Shown piece by piece: positions 24,949 through 34,067 of a DNA stretch of 64,000 nucleotides. Each line of letters opens with the position of its first letter. Position 1 is the stretch's first letter. Location: assembly GCA_964368875.1 (NCBI GenBank), contig CAYJDG010000006.1, forward strand, positions 7,351-71,350. The letters run 5' to 3'. This DNA comes from CAYJDG01 sp964368875. Its GTDB lineage: Bacteria > Pseudomonadota > Alphaproteobacteria > Micavibrionales > Micavibrionaceae. The notes beneath the pieces were generated by a model. The model was not told where the DNA came from. It ran no database searches and was given only the letters and a program-made list of their open reading frames with translations. The position numbers and the translations under genes were made by a program.

Positions 24949-25671
24949 ATGGCTGACGCCGCTTTATTCGCCGATACCGAAAAACCCCATATTCTGGTGG
25001 TGGATGATGATGACCGTATCCGGCAGTTGTTGTCGAAATATCTGCGCGATAACGGCTTCATTGTTGCGACTGCGAAAGATGCGCCGCATGCCCTTGCCGC
25101 GATGAAGCTGGCATTGTTCGATGCGCTCGTTGTGGATGTCATGATGCCGGGCCAAACCGGATTTGAATTTACGCAGGAGCTGCGCCGGACATCGAGCATT
25201 CCAGTGTTATTGCTGACCGCACTGGAAGAAACCGCTGACCGTATTACCGGCTTGGAAGCTGGGGCTGACGACTACCTAGCCAAGCCGTTCGAACCTAAAG
25301 AGCTTCTCTTACGCCTGAAGGCCATTTTGCGCCGACGCGATAAAATTCCACAGGCGGTTAAAACCTTCAGGCTGGGAAAATGGATTTACGACCCTGACTT
25401 GAACGAACTGACATCGGATACAGAAACTCTTCGTCTTACCTCTGTCGAAGCCAATCTCCTTGAGAACCTTTCCAAGCATGCTGGTAAGGTGCTCAGCCGC
25501 GAAGAACTGGCTCGACTTTGCGGGCTTGATGGCAATGACCGGACGATCGATGTTCAGGTGACCCGTCTGCGCCGCAAAATAGAAGACGACAGCAAGGTGC
25601 CGCGGTATCTGCAGACCATTCGCGGGCAAGGCTATTTGCTGCGTGTCGATCCTGAGCAGGCCGGGCAATGA
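24949..25671 (+). CDS. OmpR-family response regulator
   Basis: The ATG at 24949 (MADAALFADTEKPHI), eight bases after GAGG, gives 240 residues; the long upstream extension overlaps ilvE and is rejected. The receiver domain shows the acidic cluster VVDDDDRIR, the phosphoacceptor Asp63 (VVDVMMPG), Thr in LLLTALEE, and Lys in YLAKPFEP. The C-terminal winged helix has LTSVEANLLENL and VQVTRLRRKIEDD...LQTIRGQGYLL. It overlaps the kinase gene by 4 bp, an OmpR-EnvZ style pair. Confidence 0.95.
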   Translation: MADAALFADTEKPHILVVDDDDRIRQLLSKYLRDNGFIVATAKDAPHALAAMKLALFDALVVDVMMPGQTGFEFTQELRRTSSIPVLLLTALEETADRITGLEAGADDYLAKPFEPKELLLRLKAILRRRDKIPQAVKTFRLGKWIYDPDLNELTSDTETLRLTSVEANLLENLSKHAGKVLSREELARLCGLDGNDRTIDVQVTRLRRKIEDDSKVPRYLQTIRGQGYLLRVDPEQAGQ

Positions 25672-27017
25672 AACTTCGGCGGAGACATCTCAGCCCGTTT
25701 TTCTGGATCAACCAGTTGCTTCCGCGCACCTTGTTTGCGCGGTCTTTGCTGATCATCATAATCCCGGTGTTGCTTTTGCAGGTGGTGGCTACGGTTGTCT
25801 TTGTCAACAACCACTGGAGCAAAGTTACCTCACGCCTTGCCTTCGCCGTTGCTGGTGAAGTCGCCGTCCTCGCGCAGGAGATGGAGCAGGGCGCATCGCA
25901 GGTGCAAATGCTCACCATGGCCAAATATACGGCCCAAAATCTTGACCTGCTGATTACTTTTGAGCCAGGCCGCACGCTCATTCCACAGGTAGAAACGTCA
26001 GGCACATGGGAGCAGTTCAGCGTTCAGGCGCTCTCGCGCGCCATGGAATTGCAGGTTCGCCGCCCTTACAGTTTATCCTTCAGTCCTGATGACGACTGGG
26101 TAAATATTGGGGTGCAATTACCCAACGGCGTGTTGCGTGCGTTTGCGCTTGAGCGCCGCTTGTTCTCATCTTCGGCGTATATTTTTCTTATGTGGCTGAT
26201 CGGATCGTCTGCCGTGTTGTTCACGATTGCCGCAATGTTCATGCGCAATCAGGTTCGGCCGATCCGTAAGCTCGCAATTGCGGCAGAGCGTCTGGGTAAG
26301 GGGCGGGATATTCCGAGCTTTAAACCTGAAGGAGCCCGTGAGGTCAGACAGGCTGGGCGCGCGTTTATTGATATGCATGAGCGGATCACGCGCCAGATCG
26401 AACAGCGTACGGCCATGCTGGCGGGGATTTCGCATGATCTGCGCACGCCACTGACCCGTCTAAAGCTCGGTATCAGCATGCTCGGCGAAACGCCTGAAAT
26501 CGAGGCACTCAAGGGCGATGTTGTCGATATGGAACGCATGCTCAACAGTTACCTCGATTTCGTGCGCGGGGAGGGCCGTGAAGCGACGGTCAAGGTTGAT
26601 ATCGCAACGATCATTGCAAAACTGGCCGACACGACCAGCCGTCACGGCACTCCGGTGCAGGTTTTGTGTGAGGGAGACCTCAATGTCAGTGTCCGGCCTT
26701 TGGCGTTTGAACGGGCTTTGCAGAATTTGATCAGTAATGGCTCAAAGTACGGAAAAACTGTCTGGGTTTCAGCGAGCCGTCAGGAAGAAACGATTATGAT
26801 CATCGTTGAAGATGATGGGCCGGGGGTTGATCCGGCGCTCTATGAGGATGTCTTTAAACCTTTTTTCCGGGCTGATGCCTCACGCAATATACAGACTGGC
26901 GGCGTAGGGCTCGGCCTGCCGATCGTGCGCGATATTATTCATGCTCATGGCGGGCAGGTACATCTTGAGAAAAGCACACGGGGCGGTTTAGCGGCAGTTA
27001 TTTACTTGCCTGTGTAA
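25668..27017 (+). CDS. EnvZ-like sensor histidine kinase
   Basis: This 449-residue kinase has TM1 at about 24-46 (ARSLLIIIIPVLLLQVVATVVFV), a periplasmic loop of about 110 residues, TM2 at about 165-187, HAMP, and a HisKA box GISHDLRTPLTRLKL (His256). The N box is NLISNGSKYG and the G boxes are DDGPGVDP and GGVGLGLPIV. It is the cognate partner of the upstream regulator by overlap. The stimulus is unknown; EnvZ relatives answer to osmotic or envelope cues. Its 3' end overlaps the convergent oxidase gene by 20 bp. Confidence 0.94.
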   Translation: MKLRRRHLSPFFWINQLLPRTLFARSLLIIIIPVLLLQVVATVVFVNNHWSKVTSRLAFAVAGEVAVLAQEMEQGASQVQMLTMAKYTAQNLDLLITFEPGRTLIPQVETSGTWEQFSVQALSRAMELQVRRPYSLSFSPDDDWVNIGVQLPNGVLRAFALERRLFSSSAYIFLMWLIGSSAVLFTIAAMFMRNQVRPIRKLAIAAERLGKGRDIPSFKPEGAREVRQAGRAFIDMHERITRQIEQRTAMLAGISHDLRTPLTRLKLGISMLGETPEIEALKGDVVDMERMLNSYLDFVRGEGREATVKVDIATIIAKLADTTSRHGTPVQVLCEGDLNVSVRPLAFERALQNLISNGSKYGKTVWVSASRQEETIMIIVEDDGPGVDPALYEDVFKPFFRADASRNIQTGGVGLGLPIVRDIIHAHGGQVHLEKSTRGGLAAVIYLPV

Positions 27018-28089
27018 CGACTTCAGCCAGGGCCAGTGCTGATGTCAGGCCTGGTGATTCAATACCTAGGAGCGCTATGACGCCTGAGCGTCCATGCACG
27101 TCTGCGCCCATAATTGAAAAATCCTGATCCTTCTCACCCTTGGCGCAGATTTTTGGCCGGATTCCGGAATAGGCAGGCTCTAAACGCTCTGCAGTGCAGG
27201 CTGGCCAATACCGTTGTACCGCGCGCGCGAAATCTTCGCGGCGTGAGGGATCAACATGATAGTTTTCTTCATCAATCCACTCGACATCCGGCCCGAAACG
27301 ACCCATGCCGCCGAGATCGAGGGTGTAATGAACACCGAGACCACCCGGGACAGGCACCGGATACACCAGACGCGAGAACGGCGCGCGTCCGTTTAATGCG
27401 AAGTAACTGCCTTTGCAGAGGTGACCCTCCGGAATGTGATTAAGTTTGAGAGCTTTTGCAATTCGCGGCGTGGCCAGACCTGCAGCGATAATGACATGGC
27501 GTGCTGTAAGCTGGAACGGTTCCTGCCCGCCAAGCTGGAGCTTTGTGCCATCTCCTGTTTCTTCGCCATATAGAACCGGCGTGCGATACGCAATCAGAGC
27601 CCCATGCGCTTCTGCATCGCCAACCAGAGCCAGCATCAGAGCGTGTGTATCGATAATACCAGTCGACGGAGAAAGGAGGGCTGACGTGCAAGATAATTCT
27701 GGTTCGAGGGCTAAAACCTCGGCTTTCGACAGCCGCTTAAGATCGTGAACCCCGTTGGCCTCGGCGCGGGCGTGAATAACATCCAGAGAGGACTCTTCCT
27801 CTTGCGATGTGGCAACAATAAGTTTTCCGGTTATTTTGAATGGCACATGACGAGACTCAGCGTAAGCACGGAGGAGACGGTTGCCTGTCACACAGAGTCT
27901 GGCTTTAAGACTGTTCTGCGGATAATAAATTCCGGCATGGATGACTTCGCTGTTGCGCGAAGATATTCCGGTACCGAAACTTTTCTCTGCCTCAAGAACA
28001 AGAACCTCTCTGCCTGACATTGCCAGACTGCGTGCGACGCTGAGGCCTACAATGCCCGCACCGATAACGACTGTATCGACATGTCTCAT
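26998..28089 (-). CDS. L-2-hydroxyglutarate oxidase-like FAD enzyme
   Basis: This 363-residue DAO-fold flavoprotein has the FAD motif VVIGAGIVGLSVARSL (about 7-22). It also has features of the L2HGDH/LhgO group: SSRNSEVIHAGIYYP, KARLCVTGNRLL, STGIIDTHALM, and the C-terminal GIESPGLTSALAL. LhgO oxidises L-2-hydroxyglutarate at the membrane and passes electrons to quinone. It precedes csaA-phasin in opposite transcript order, 2 bp from the csaA stop. A related FAD dehydrogenase with another substrate is possible. Confidence 0.82.
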   Translation of the reverse strand: MRHVDTVVIGAGIVGLSVARSLAMSGREVLVLEAEKSFGTGISSRNSEVIHAGIYYPQNSLKARLCVTGNRLLRAYAESRHVPFKITGKLIVATSQEEESSLDVIHARAEANGVHDLKRLSKAEVLALEPELSCTSALLSPSTGIIDTHALMLALVGDAEAHGALIAYRTPVLYGEETGDGTKLQLGGQEPFQLTARHVIIAAGLATPRIAKALKLNHIPEGHLCKGSYFALNGRAPFSRLVYPVPVPGGLGVHYTLDLGGMGRFGPDVEWIDEENYHVDPSRREDFARAVQRYWPACTAERLEPAYSGIRPKICAKGEKDQDFSIMGADVHGRSGVIALLGIESPGLTSALALAEVVTQASK

Positions 28090-28091
28090 GA

Positions 28092-28427
28092 TTAGTAGAG
28101 CCGTCCCCCGTTCGGGATTTTCTTGGTAGGACGAATGAGCGTCACTTGTTCGTTTTCATCGGGAAAACCCAGCGTCAGAACTTCTGACATGAGGGGGCCG
28201 ATCTGGCGTGGTGGAAAGTTCACCACCGCAGCCACCTGTGTGCCGATTAGGCTCTCGGGCGTGTAATTCTGTGTGATCTGGGCGGAGCTTTTCTTTACGC
28301 CAATATCGGCTCCGAAATCGATTAATAGCTTTAAGGCAGGTTTACGGGCTTCGGCGAACACGCTGGCTTCGATAACTGTGCCAACGCGAATATCAACCTT
28401 AAGAAAATCATCGAAGGATATGGTCAT
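28092..28427 (-). CDS. csaA: tRNA-binding protein CsaA
   Basis: The ATG at 28425-28427 behind GGAGAC gives 111 residues; an upstream in-frame start would run through the terminator hairpin and is rejected. The protein is a single EMAPII/OB-type tRNA-binding domain: FDDFLKVDIRVGTVIEAS, EARKPALKLLIDFG, and VAAVVNFPPRQIGPLMSEVL, which match CsaA. CsaA binds tRNA-like structures and has been linked to chaperone-like effects. It begins just after the phasin terminator. Confidence 0.9.
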   Translation of the reverse strand: MTISFDDFLKVDIRVGTVIEASVFAEARKPALKLLIDFGADIGVKKSSAQITQNYTPESLIGTQVAAVVNFPPRQIGPLMSEVLTLGFPDENEQVTLIRPTKKIPNGGRLY

Positions 28428-28441
28428 GGTCTGTCTCCAAT

Positions 28442-28470
28442 AAAAAAGCCCCTGTCGCCAGGGGCTTTTT
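28442..28470 (-). terminator. Intrinsic terminator of the phasin gene
   Basis: The + strand reads AAAAAAGCCCCTG TCG CCAGGGGCTTTTTG, a 9-bp-plus GC stem flanked by A and T runs. On the - strand it follows the phasin stop by 18 bp and precedes csaA. Confidence 0.85.
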
Positions 28471-28487
28471 GAAATCATTTGAAAAGA

Positions 28488-28967
28488 TTAAGCAGCTTTC
28501 TTGCCATCTTTTTTGGCATCTTTTTTGCTGCCTTTAGGAAGATCTTCGATCGTGGTCGAAATTTCATTCAGGGCAGTGGCAATACGCTTGTTGATGATAT
28601 CGCTGGCTTCGCGGCCAGATTTATTTGCGATGTCGCTCACTTCACGAAGACCTGAGACAGTTTTCTCGTATGCACGGCGGGCCAGTTCAGCGCCACGTGC
28701 GACTTTGTCTTCAGGGGAACCTTCGGTGATGATTTCGCGGGCAATCTGCGATTGATCCTGAACCATTTGGGACAGAATTTCGCCATTACGCTGCATCATG
28801 GTCTGGAGGCTCTCGGTGCCTACTTGGTACGCTTCGGTAAATGCCTGAATGGTTTTGCGCTGTCCTTCCATAACCGCTTTCATATCAAATGTCAGGTTAG
28901 GGACACCGGGAATCGATTTTGCAAATTCTGGCTTAATCCATTGGTCAAAAAAACTCTTCGTGCTCAT
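28488..28967 (-). CDS. Phasin family protein (PHA granule-associated)
   Basis: This 159-residue helical protein has the phasin pattern: FDMKAVMEGQRKTIQAFTEAYQVGTESLQTMMQRNGEIL, then an amphipathic helix, and a Lys-rich C terminus. Phasins coat polyhydroxyalkanoate granules and control their size. The PHA synthesis genes lie about 19 kb away in this window, so the organism very likely stores PHA. The gene stands alone with its own terminator and is divergent from the large PAS kinase across about 200 bp. Confidence 0.88.
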   Translation of the reverse strand: MSTKSFFDQWIKPEFAKSIPGVPNLTFDMKAVMEGQRKTIQAFTEAYQVGTESLQTMMQRNGEILSQMVQDQSQIAREIITEGSPEDKVARGAELARRAYEKTVSGLREVSDIANKSGREASDIINKRIATALNEISTTIEDLPKGSKKDAKKDGKKAA

Positions 28968-29170
28968 CGGCGCGCTCCTTGGAAACCTTCATTAATGTAT
29001 TGTTAAATATCGAACCTTTTCAGGGCATAAGTCAAGAAAACCCACACATTAAGACACAGGCAAGATGATTATAGGTAGATTACGAAAACTAAAGAGCTGA
29101 TTTTAAACAGTTATTTAAGAGAATTGCTTCACTTTGGACTGTGAAGAACTCCGTACCCACTCCGTAAAAC

Positions 29171-31624
29171 ATGACCGTCACAACCAATCTCAACCTCAGC
29201 CAAGGCGCCGCTTCCTCAGGAAGTTGGCTAAAGCGCTACATGGCGCAATCGATGGTCGTGGTCAACGGTATGGTGCTGACCCTGACTGCATTCTTTACCA
29301 TCAGCATATTTGTGCAGGAAGCGCTTCATGATGAATATGGCACTTATAACGATCTGATCAAAACAGAAATCAGTAATGTCTTTTACAGTCTGGATACATC
29401 ACTTGCAGATTATGTCGCGCATCCAGAACAATCTAGCAAAGGTGCTGCATTTCAATCCGTTTTTATCCTAAGCCCCGATTCAAATATTCCGGGCACCCGC
29501 ATCAAGGGAGATGAGAAGGCATTTTCACAAATCGAAGTTTTTAATGATGTGATCAAGAGCAAGCCTCAAAGTGTATTGCTCTATACGGATGGTCCAATTT
29601 TTCAGGTCCGCAGCGAAGAGTCTTACAACATTGGTATGCGCCTCTTTGCCATCATTTCCCCTTTAAAGACGGGGCCGTATCAAGGTAAATACGCGCTCGC
29701 TTTCATCGAACCTCTTAAGTTCAGCGATCTGCTCTCACTTGAAAAGAATACATCTTTACGGGACGTGGAAATAGGAATCGGTAACAATGGGTTGCTTATC
29801 TATGTCATGAATAACCGCAGTCTCGATCGTATCACCGGCGAAAATCCCAGCACCTATCAACAAAACATCTTCAGCAATATTTATGGGACTAAATTCACCA
29901 CCAGATTGACCTATCTTAAGAAAAAGCAATTGGTACTCATCGAAATGGTGCCATGGCTCATGCTTGGATTTGGTTTAACCCTGACAGTTATTGGGTGGAT
30001 GTACGTATCTAATAACCAGCAAAAAACCAATTTGCTCTCGCAGGCGAATATGACTCTTGAGGTGCGTAACCGTGAGCTTGGCCAGGAGGCGAGCGAACGT
30101 GAGAAGCTGAACCAGACGCTGCGTAAATCAGAGCGTGAAAACAAAGCCATTATTAATGCTATCTCAGATGTTATTTTTGAAGTCGGTCTCAGTGGGGATA
30201 TTTTATTCCTGAATGAAGCGTGGACGCGGATTGCAGGATTTCCGATTGAGCAGACACTGGGCAGAAATATATTTGATCTGATTCATCCGCAGGATCAGGA
30301 TGAGCAGCGCAGAAATGTCAGTTTGCTTGTTAAAGGGCAACGGCAGGCTTACCGCTCTATCACCAGAATTAGAACATCCGAAGGGTTGTTCCGCTCAGTT
30401 GAAATGGCGATCTCAATGCTGCGCCTCGATGAAAGCAAAAATTTGCGCATCGTCGGCAGCTTTACAGATATTCATGGCAGAGAACGCGCCGAAAAAGCGT
30501 TGGTCGAAGCCGAGCGTAAATATCGCACAATTTGGGAGAATGCGGCTGGCGGGATTTATCAGATCACGCCCGAAGGGCAGTTTCTTTCAGCTAATCCGGC
30601 GATGGCAGCAATTTTTGGGTTTGATTTGGCAGAGTCTTTGTTGCGTGATGTGCGTAATGCCCACCAGCAGATGTTTGTGCAGCCTCACGAACGGATGCGC
30701 TTGCTTAAATCAATGAATCCTGGTGATCCCTCGATCATGATCGAAAGCCAGGCTTATACGCGCGACAATCGCAAAATATGGGTACAGGAAAATATTCGCC
30801 CGGTTTTCGATGAAAATGAAGGCCTGCTTTATTACGAAGGTAACCTGCACGATATTACTGCCCGCAAAGAGGCAGAGAACCAGCTGAAAGAAGCCAAGCT
30901 TGAATCTGATGTCGCCAACCGGGCGAAATCAGAATTTCTGGCCAATATGAGCCATGAGCTGCGTACGCCGCTCAACTCGATTATCGGGTTCTCTGAGATT
31001 ATCAAGGATGAGGTCTTTGGCCCCGTCAATCCACGGCCTTATTGGGAGTATGCGCGCGATATTCACGAAAGTGGCCGACATCTGCTCAGCATCATCAACC
31101 AGATTCTTGATATTTCCCGCATTGATGCGGGTGAGCGTGAATTGAAAGATAGTGTTGTCGATATCACTAAGGTTGTCGGTATTTGTATTGAGATAGTGTC
31201 GCCAAAAGCCAAGAGTGCAAATCTTACGCTGATCGAAATTGGCCTTGATAAAGCACCGAAAATTATCGGAGAGGAAGTCGCCATCAAACAGATGATGATC
31301 AACATCTTATCCAACGCCGTAAAATTCACTCCGGCTGGCGGACGTGTGACGGTGAGTGCGGAACATGACAGCTCTGGTGCCTTGCGTCTTTCGGTGACTG
31401 ATACCGGGGTCGGTCTTGATGAAGAGGAAATTCAGCGCGCGATGTCGCCGTTTGGCGTTCTCGATGGACGCGCCAATAAATCGACATCGGGGATTGGTTT
31501 GGGCCTCAGCCTGGTGCAAGCCCTGATGAAGCTGCACAATGGCCGCCTTGAGATATTCTCTCAGCGTGGTATCGGCACCACCGTGACGATGGCTTTCCCG
31601 GCTTCACGCGTTCATTCAGCCTAA
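29171..31624 (+). CDS. Membrane PAS-PAS hybrid-free sensor histidine kinase
   Basis: This 817-residue kinase has TM1 at about 29-49, an extracytoplasmic region of about 200 residues, TM2 at about 258-278 (WLMLGFGLTLTVIGWMYV), a coiled linker, and two PAS domains (about 325-440 and 445-560, both with ITAR/HGRE-type ends). HisKA carries NMSHELRTPLNSIIGFSEII (His595), and HATPase has NILSNAVKF, DTGVGLD and GIGLGLSLV. There is no receiver domain and no adjacent regulator, so its partner is elsewhere; the HELRTPLNSIIGFSE box is of the alphaproteobacterial PleC/DivJ type. It overlaps recX by 9 bp. Confidence 0.92.
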   Translation: MTVTTNLNLSQGAASSGSWLKRYMAQSMVVVNGMVLTLTAFFTISIFVQEALHDEYGTYNDLIKTEISNVFYSLDTSLADYVAHPEQSSKGAAFQSVFILSPDSNIPGTRIKGDEKAFSQIEVFNDVIKSKPQSVLLYTDGPIFQVRSEESYNIGMRLFAIISPLKTGPYQGKYALAFIEPLKFSDLLSLEKNTSLRDVEIGIGNNGLLIYVMNNRSLDRITGENPSTYQQNIFSNIYGTKFTTRLTYLKKKQLVLIEMVPWLMLGFGLTLTVIGWMYVSNNQQKTNLLSQANMTLEVRNRELGQEASEREKLNQTLRKSERENKAIINAISDVIFEVGLSGDILFLNEAWTRIAGFPIEQTLGRNIFDLIHPQDQDEQRRNVSLLVKGQRQAYRSITRIRTSEGLFRSVEMAISMLRLDESKNLRIVGSFTDIHGRERAEKALVEAERKYRTIWENAAGGIYQITPEGQFLSANPAMAAIFGFDLAESLLRDVRNAHQQMFVQPHERMRLLKSMNPGDPSIMIESQAYTRDNRKIWVQENIRPVFDENEGLLYYEGNLHDITARKEAENQLKEAKLESDVANRAKSEFLANMSHELRTPLNSIIGFSEIIKDEVFGPVNPRPYWEYARDIHESGRHLLSIINQILDISRIDAGERELKDSVVDITKVVGICIEIVSPKAKSANLTLIEIGLDKAPKIIGEEVAIKQMMINILSNAVKFTPAGGRVTVSAEHDSSGALRLSVTDTGVGLDEEEIQRAMSPFGVLDGRANKSTSGIGLGLSLVQALMKLHNGRLEIFSQRGIGTTVTMAFPASRVHSA

Positions 31625-32197
31625 AAGCATCTCTTCGATTTCATCTTTGCTGAGGGACAAGGCGCGGCGAGACGTCTCATAATCAAACCCGGCTCGCCCA
31701 AGCGATGATAGCCATTTTTCTGGTTTTGCTTCGCCAGTTGCAAATGCGCCAAAGCGCTTTTTTCTGATCCAGCGCGCCGCAGCCTTAAGATCGGAGTGAT
31801 CGGCTACAGTTTCTTCCACCGCGTCATCAATCATTGGAGCTGGTAGGCCTTTTTGCCGCATCCACATTTTAATTTTCCGCATCGACCATCCGCGCTGCGT
31901 CAGGGAATAAAGCAAACCTTTGCTGAGCGCATCATCATTCAAAAAGCCGGCGCGAATAAATTTTTCGATCACGGCCTCAAGCTGGGTGAGGGCCGCAGCT
32001 TTATCCTGATCCGGGTGTGCGAGGCAGGATTTATGAATTTTGCGTGTCATGATCATGCGAAAATGAGCAACGCTGGCAGGAAACTTCTCGAGGTAGTATT
32101 TTCCCGAGTTTTCGAGATAAGCCGGCGTGATTTTCCGGGGTAATTTGGGCTTTTTGGGCTCAGGCCTTGATTTTTCAGCTTCCAGCGTATCTCTCAT
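31616..32197 (-). CDS. recX: RecX family regulatory protein
   Basis: This 193-residue protein has the RecX helical repeats: ENSGKYYLEKFPASVAHFRMIMTRKI, FIRAGFLNDDALSKGLLYSLTQRGWSMRKIKMWMRQKGL, and AARWIRKKRFGAF...KWLSSLGRAGFDYETSRRAL. RecX limits RecA filament growth. Here it is not beside recA. The N-terminal Lys/Pro-rich stretch (KSRPEPKKPKLPRK) is typical of alphaproteobacterial members. Divergent from the ABC permease across 37 bp. Confidence 0.88.
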   Translation of the reverse strand: MRDTLEAEKSRPEPKKPKLPRKITPAYLENSGKYYLEKFPASVAHFRMIMTRKIHKSCLAHPDQDKAAALTQLEAVIEKFIRAGFLNDDALSKGLLYSLTQRGWSMRKIKMWMRQKGLPAPMIDDAVEETVADHSDLKAAARWIRKKRFGAFATGEAKPEKWLSSLGRAGFDYETSRRALSLSKDEIEEMLLG

Positions 32198-32234
32198 GGT
32201 GTAAGATTTTATATGTATTCAAGGTTTTAAGTCC

Positions 32235-33047
32235 ATGTCCGTTATCCCAGCCACCCCCACTGTGTCCCCCAGAATTATGAAGGGTATTAACCTGATTGGG
32301 TTAAAGACCTTTATTCATAAGGAAACATCCCGTTTTCTAAATGTCTATATGCAGACGCTGATTGCGCCGCTGGTAACGCTCTTCTTATTCTTTACCGTGT
32401 TTGCATTATCGCTCGGGGCAGGGGATCGGCAGATTCTCGGTGTGCCGTATATCCAGTTTCTGGCTCCCGGCTTGCTGATGATGACGATGATCCAGAATGC
32501 CTTCTCGAACTCCTCGTCTTCGATCACGATTGCCAAGGTTCAGGGCAATATCGTCGATGTCCTGATGCCGCCGCTTAGTTCAGCAGAAATCCTGACTGGC
32601 TATGCGATTGGCGCGCTGATCCGCGGCTTGCTGATCGGGGTGATTGGCATAAGTGCCTTGCTGCTGGTTCTGCATGTTCATATCGATAACATCGCTTTGG
32701 TCATCGTATACGCAATACTTGGAAATCTGATGCTTGGCCTGATTGGTATACTGGGCGGGCTTTGGTCAGAAAAATTCGATCATCTCGCTGCCGTCACCAA
32801 CTTTATTATCACGCCGATGACGTTTCTGTCCGGCACATTCTATGCTTATGACGCATTACCGGAAGTATGGCAGAAGATCGCTTTATGGAACCCGTTCTTT
32901 TACATGATTGATGGCTTTCGGGCCGGATTTATTGGTGTAGCAGAAGCAAGTATCCCAACGGGTCTGGCGCTACTGACTGGAATGAACATCCTGCTGGTGG
33001 GGTTAGCTTGGCGTATGCTTTCGACCGGCTATAAAATCAAATCGTAA
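32235..33047 (+). CDS. ABC-2 type transporter permease
   Basis: This 270-residue protein has about six membrane spans and the ABC-2/YadH-like features: FIHKETSRFLNVYMQTLIAPLVTLFLFF, YIQFLAPGLLMMTMIQNAF, and PMTFLSGTFYAYDALPEVWQKIALWNPFFYMIDGFR. Such permeases export lipids, polysaccharides or drugs together with a separate ATPase. No ATPase gene is adjacent: recX is upstream on the other strand and hslO follows 9 bp downstream. Its partner must be encoded elsewhere. Confidence 0.88.
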   Translation: MSVIPATPTVSPRIMKGINLIGLKTFIHKETSRFLNVYMQTLIAPLVTLFLFFTVFALSLGAGDRQILGVPYIQFLAPGLLMMTMIQNAFSNSSSSITIAKVQGNIVDVLMPPLSSAEILTGYAIGALIRGLLIGVIGISALLLVLHVHIDNIALVIVYAILGNLMLGLIGILGGLWSEKFDHLAAVTNFIITPMTFLSGTFYAYDALPEVWQKIALWNPFFYMIDGFRAGFIGVAEASIPTGLALLTGMNILLVGLAWRMLSTGYKIKS

Positions 33048-33056
33048 TTATTTGCC

Positions 33057-34013
33057 ATGACAGATATTCCTCCCGACCAGCCAACTCCTGAAGAACCCGC
33101 TATCGTCAGCTTCCCTTTGCCTGACGATAGTCATGTCCAGACGTTTCACTTGCAGGCCGCGAATTTGCGGGGCCGCCTGGTGCGTCTTGGCAGCGTACTC
33201 AATGAAATTCTCAAGCCGCATCATTATCACGAAGCGGTTGAACGCTTGGTCGCGGAAACGATCGTCCTGACGACATTGCTGTCTTCGATGCTGAAATATG
33301 AAGGTATTTTTATTCTTCAAGCGCAGGGAAATGGCGCCGTGACCCGGCTGGTTTCTGATATTACCTCTGCAGGAGATATTCGCGCGACCGCTGGGTATGA
33401 TGCCGAAAAACTCGCGCTCGTCACTGATGACCGCCCGAGCATTCCCGATCTGATGGGGGATGGCTATCTGGCCTTCACGGTTGATCAGGGTGAGCATACG
33501 GACCGGTATCAGGGTATCGTCAAACTCGATGGTAATACCTTACAGGACTGTATCCATCATTACTTCGCCCAGTCAGAGCAGATTGCGACAGCGATCAAGA
33601 TGGCGGTTACCAAGGATGAAAATGGTCTTTGGCGCGCTGGGGCGATCATGCTCCAGCATATGCCGGACCATTCCAACATCCCGCAGGATGCCAAACCAAT
33701 CCCGGAAAACTGGAACCGCGCTCAGATTTTGCTGCAGACTTGTAAGGACGCGGAACTGCTTGATCCCCGCCTACATGACGATACGCTGCTTTTCCGCCTG
33801 TTCCATGAGGAAGGGGTCGTCGTCTACCCTGAGCAGAAAATCAGCAAAGCCTGCCGCTGCACGCCCGAGAAACTGGGGCGGGTCATCAAGCTTTTATCCG
33901 AGGATGACAAGCGCGACATCGTTGTCGATGGCCAGATCATCATGACCTGCGAGTTCTGCAACCGGGATTTTTCCTTCGATCCGCAGAACATCCCCGGCGA
34001 CATTCCAAAATAA
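33057..34013 (+). CDS. hslO: Redox-regulated chaperone Hsp33
   Basis: This 318-residue protein matches Hsp33: an N-terminal holdase domain (LVAETIVLTTLLSSMLKYEGIFILQAQGNGAVTRLVSDIT) and a C-terminal zinc switch with CRC (about 266-268) and CEFC (about 300-303), the CxC...CxxC pattern. Oxidation releases zinc and activates chaperone function. It follows the ABC permease by 9 bp and ends at a strong terminator shared with the convergent OmpA-type gene. Confidence 0.94.
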   Translation: MTDIPPDQPTPEEPAIVSFPLPDDSHVQTFHLQAANLRGRLVRLGSVLNEILKPHHYHEAVERLVAETIVLTTLLSSMLKYEGIFILQAQGNGAVTRLVSDITSAGDIRATAGYDAEKLALVTDDRPSIPDLMGDGYLAFTVDQGEHTDRYQGIVKLDGNTLQDCIHHYFAQSEQIATAIKMAVTKDENGLWRAGAIMLQHMPDHSNIPQDAKPIPENWNRAQILLQTCKDAELLDPRLHDDTLLFRLFHEEGVVVYPEQKISKACRCTPEKLGRVIKLLSEDDKRDIVVDGQIIMTCEFCNRDFSFDPQNIPGDIPK

Positions 34014-34020
34014 AGTCACA

Positions 34021-34048
34021 AAAAAACCGGCGCGAAGCCGGTTTTTTC
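34021..34048. terminator. Bidirectional terminator
   Basis: AAAAAACCGGC GCGAA GCCGGTTTTTT lies between convergent hslO and the OmpA-type lipoprotein, with suitable runs on both strands. Confidence 0.9.
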
Positions 34049-34067
34049 TAATCTCTAACCTTACGCC

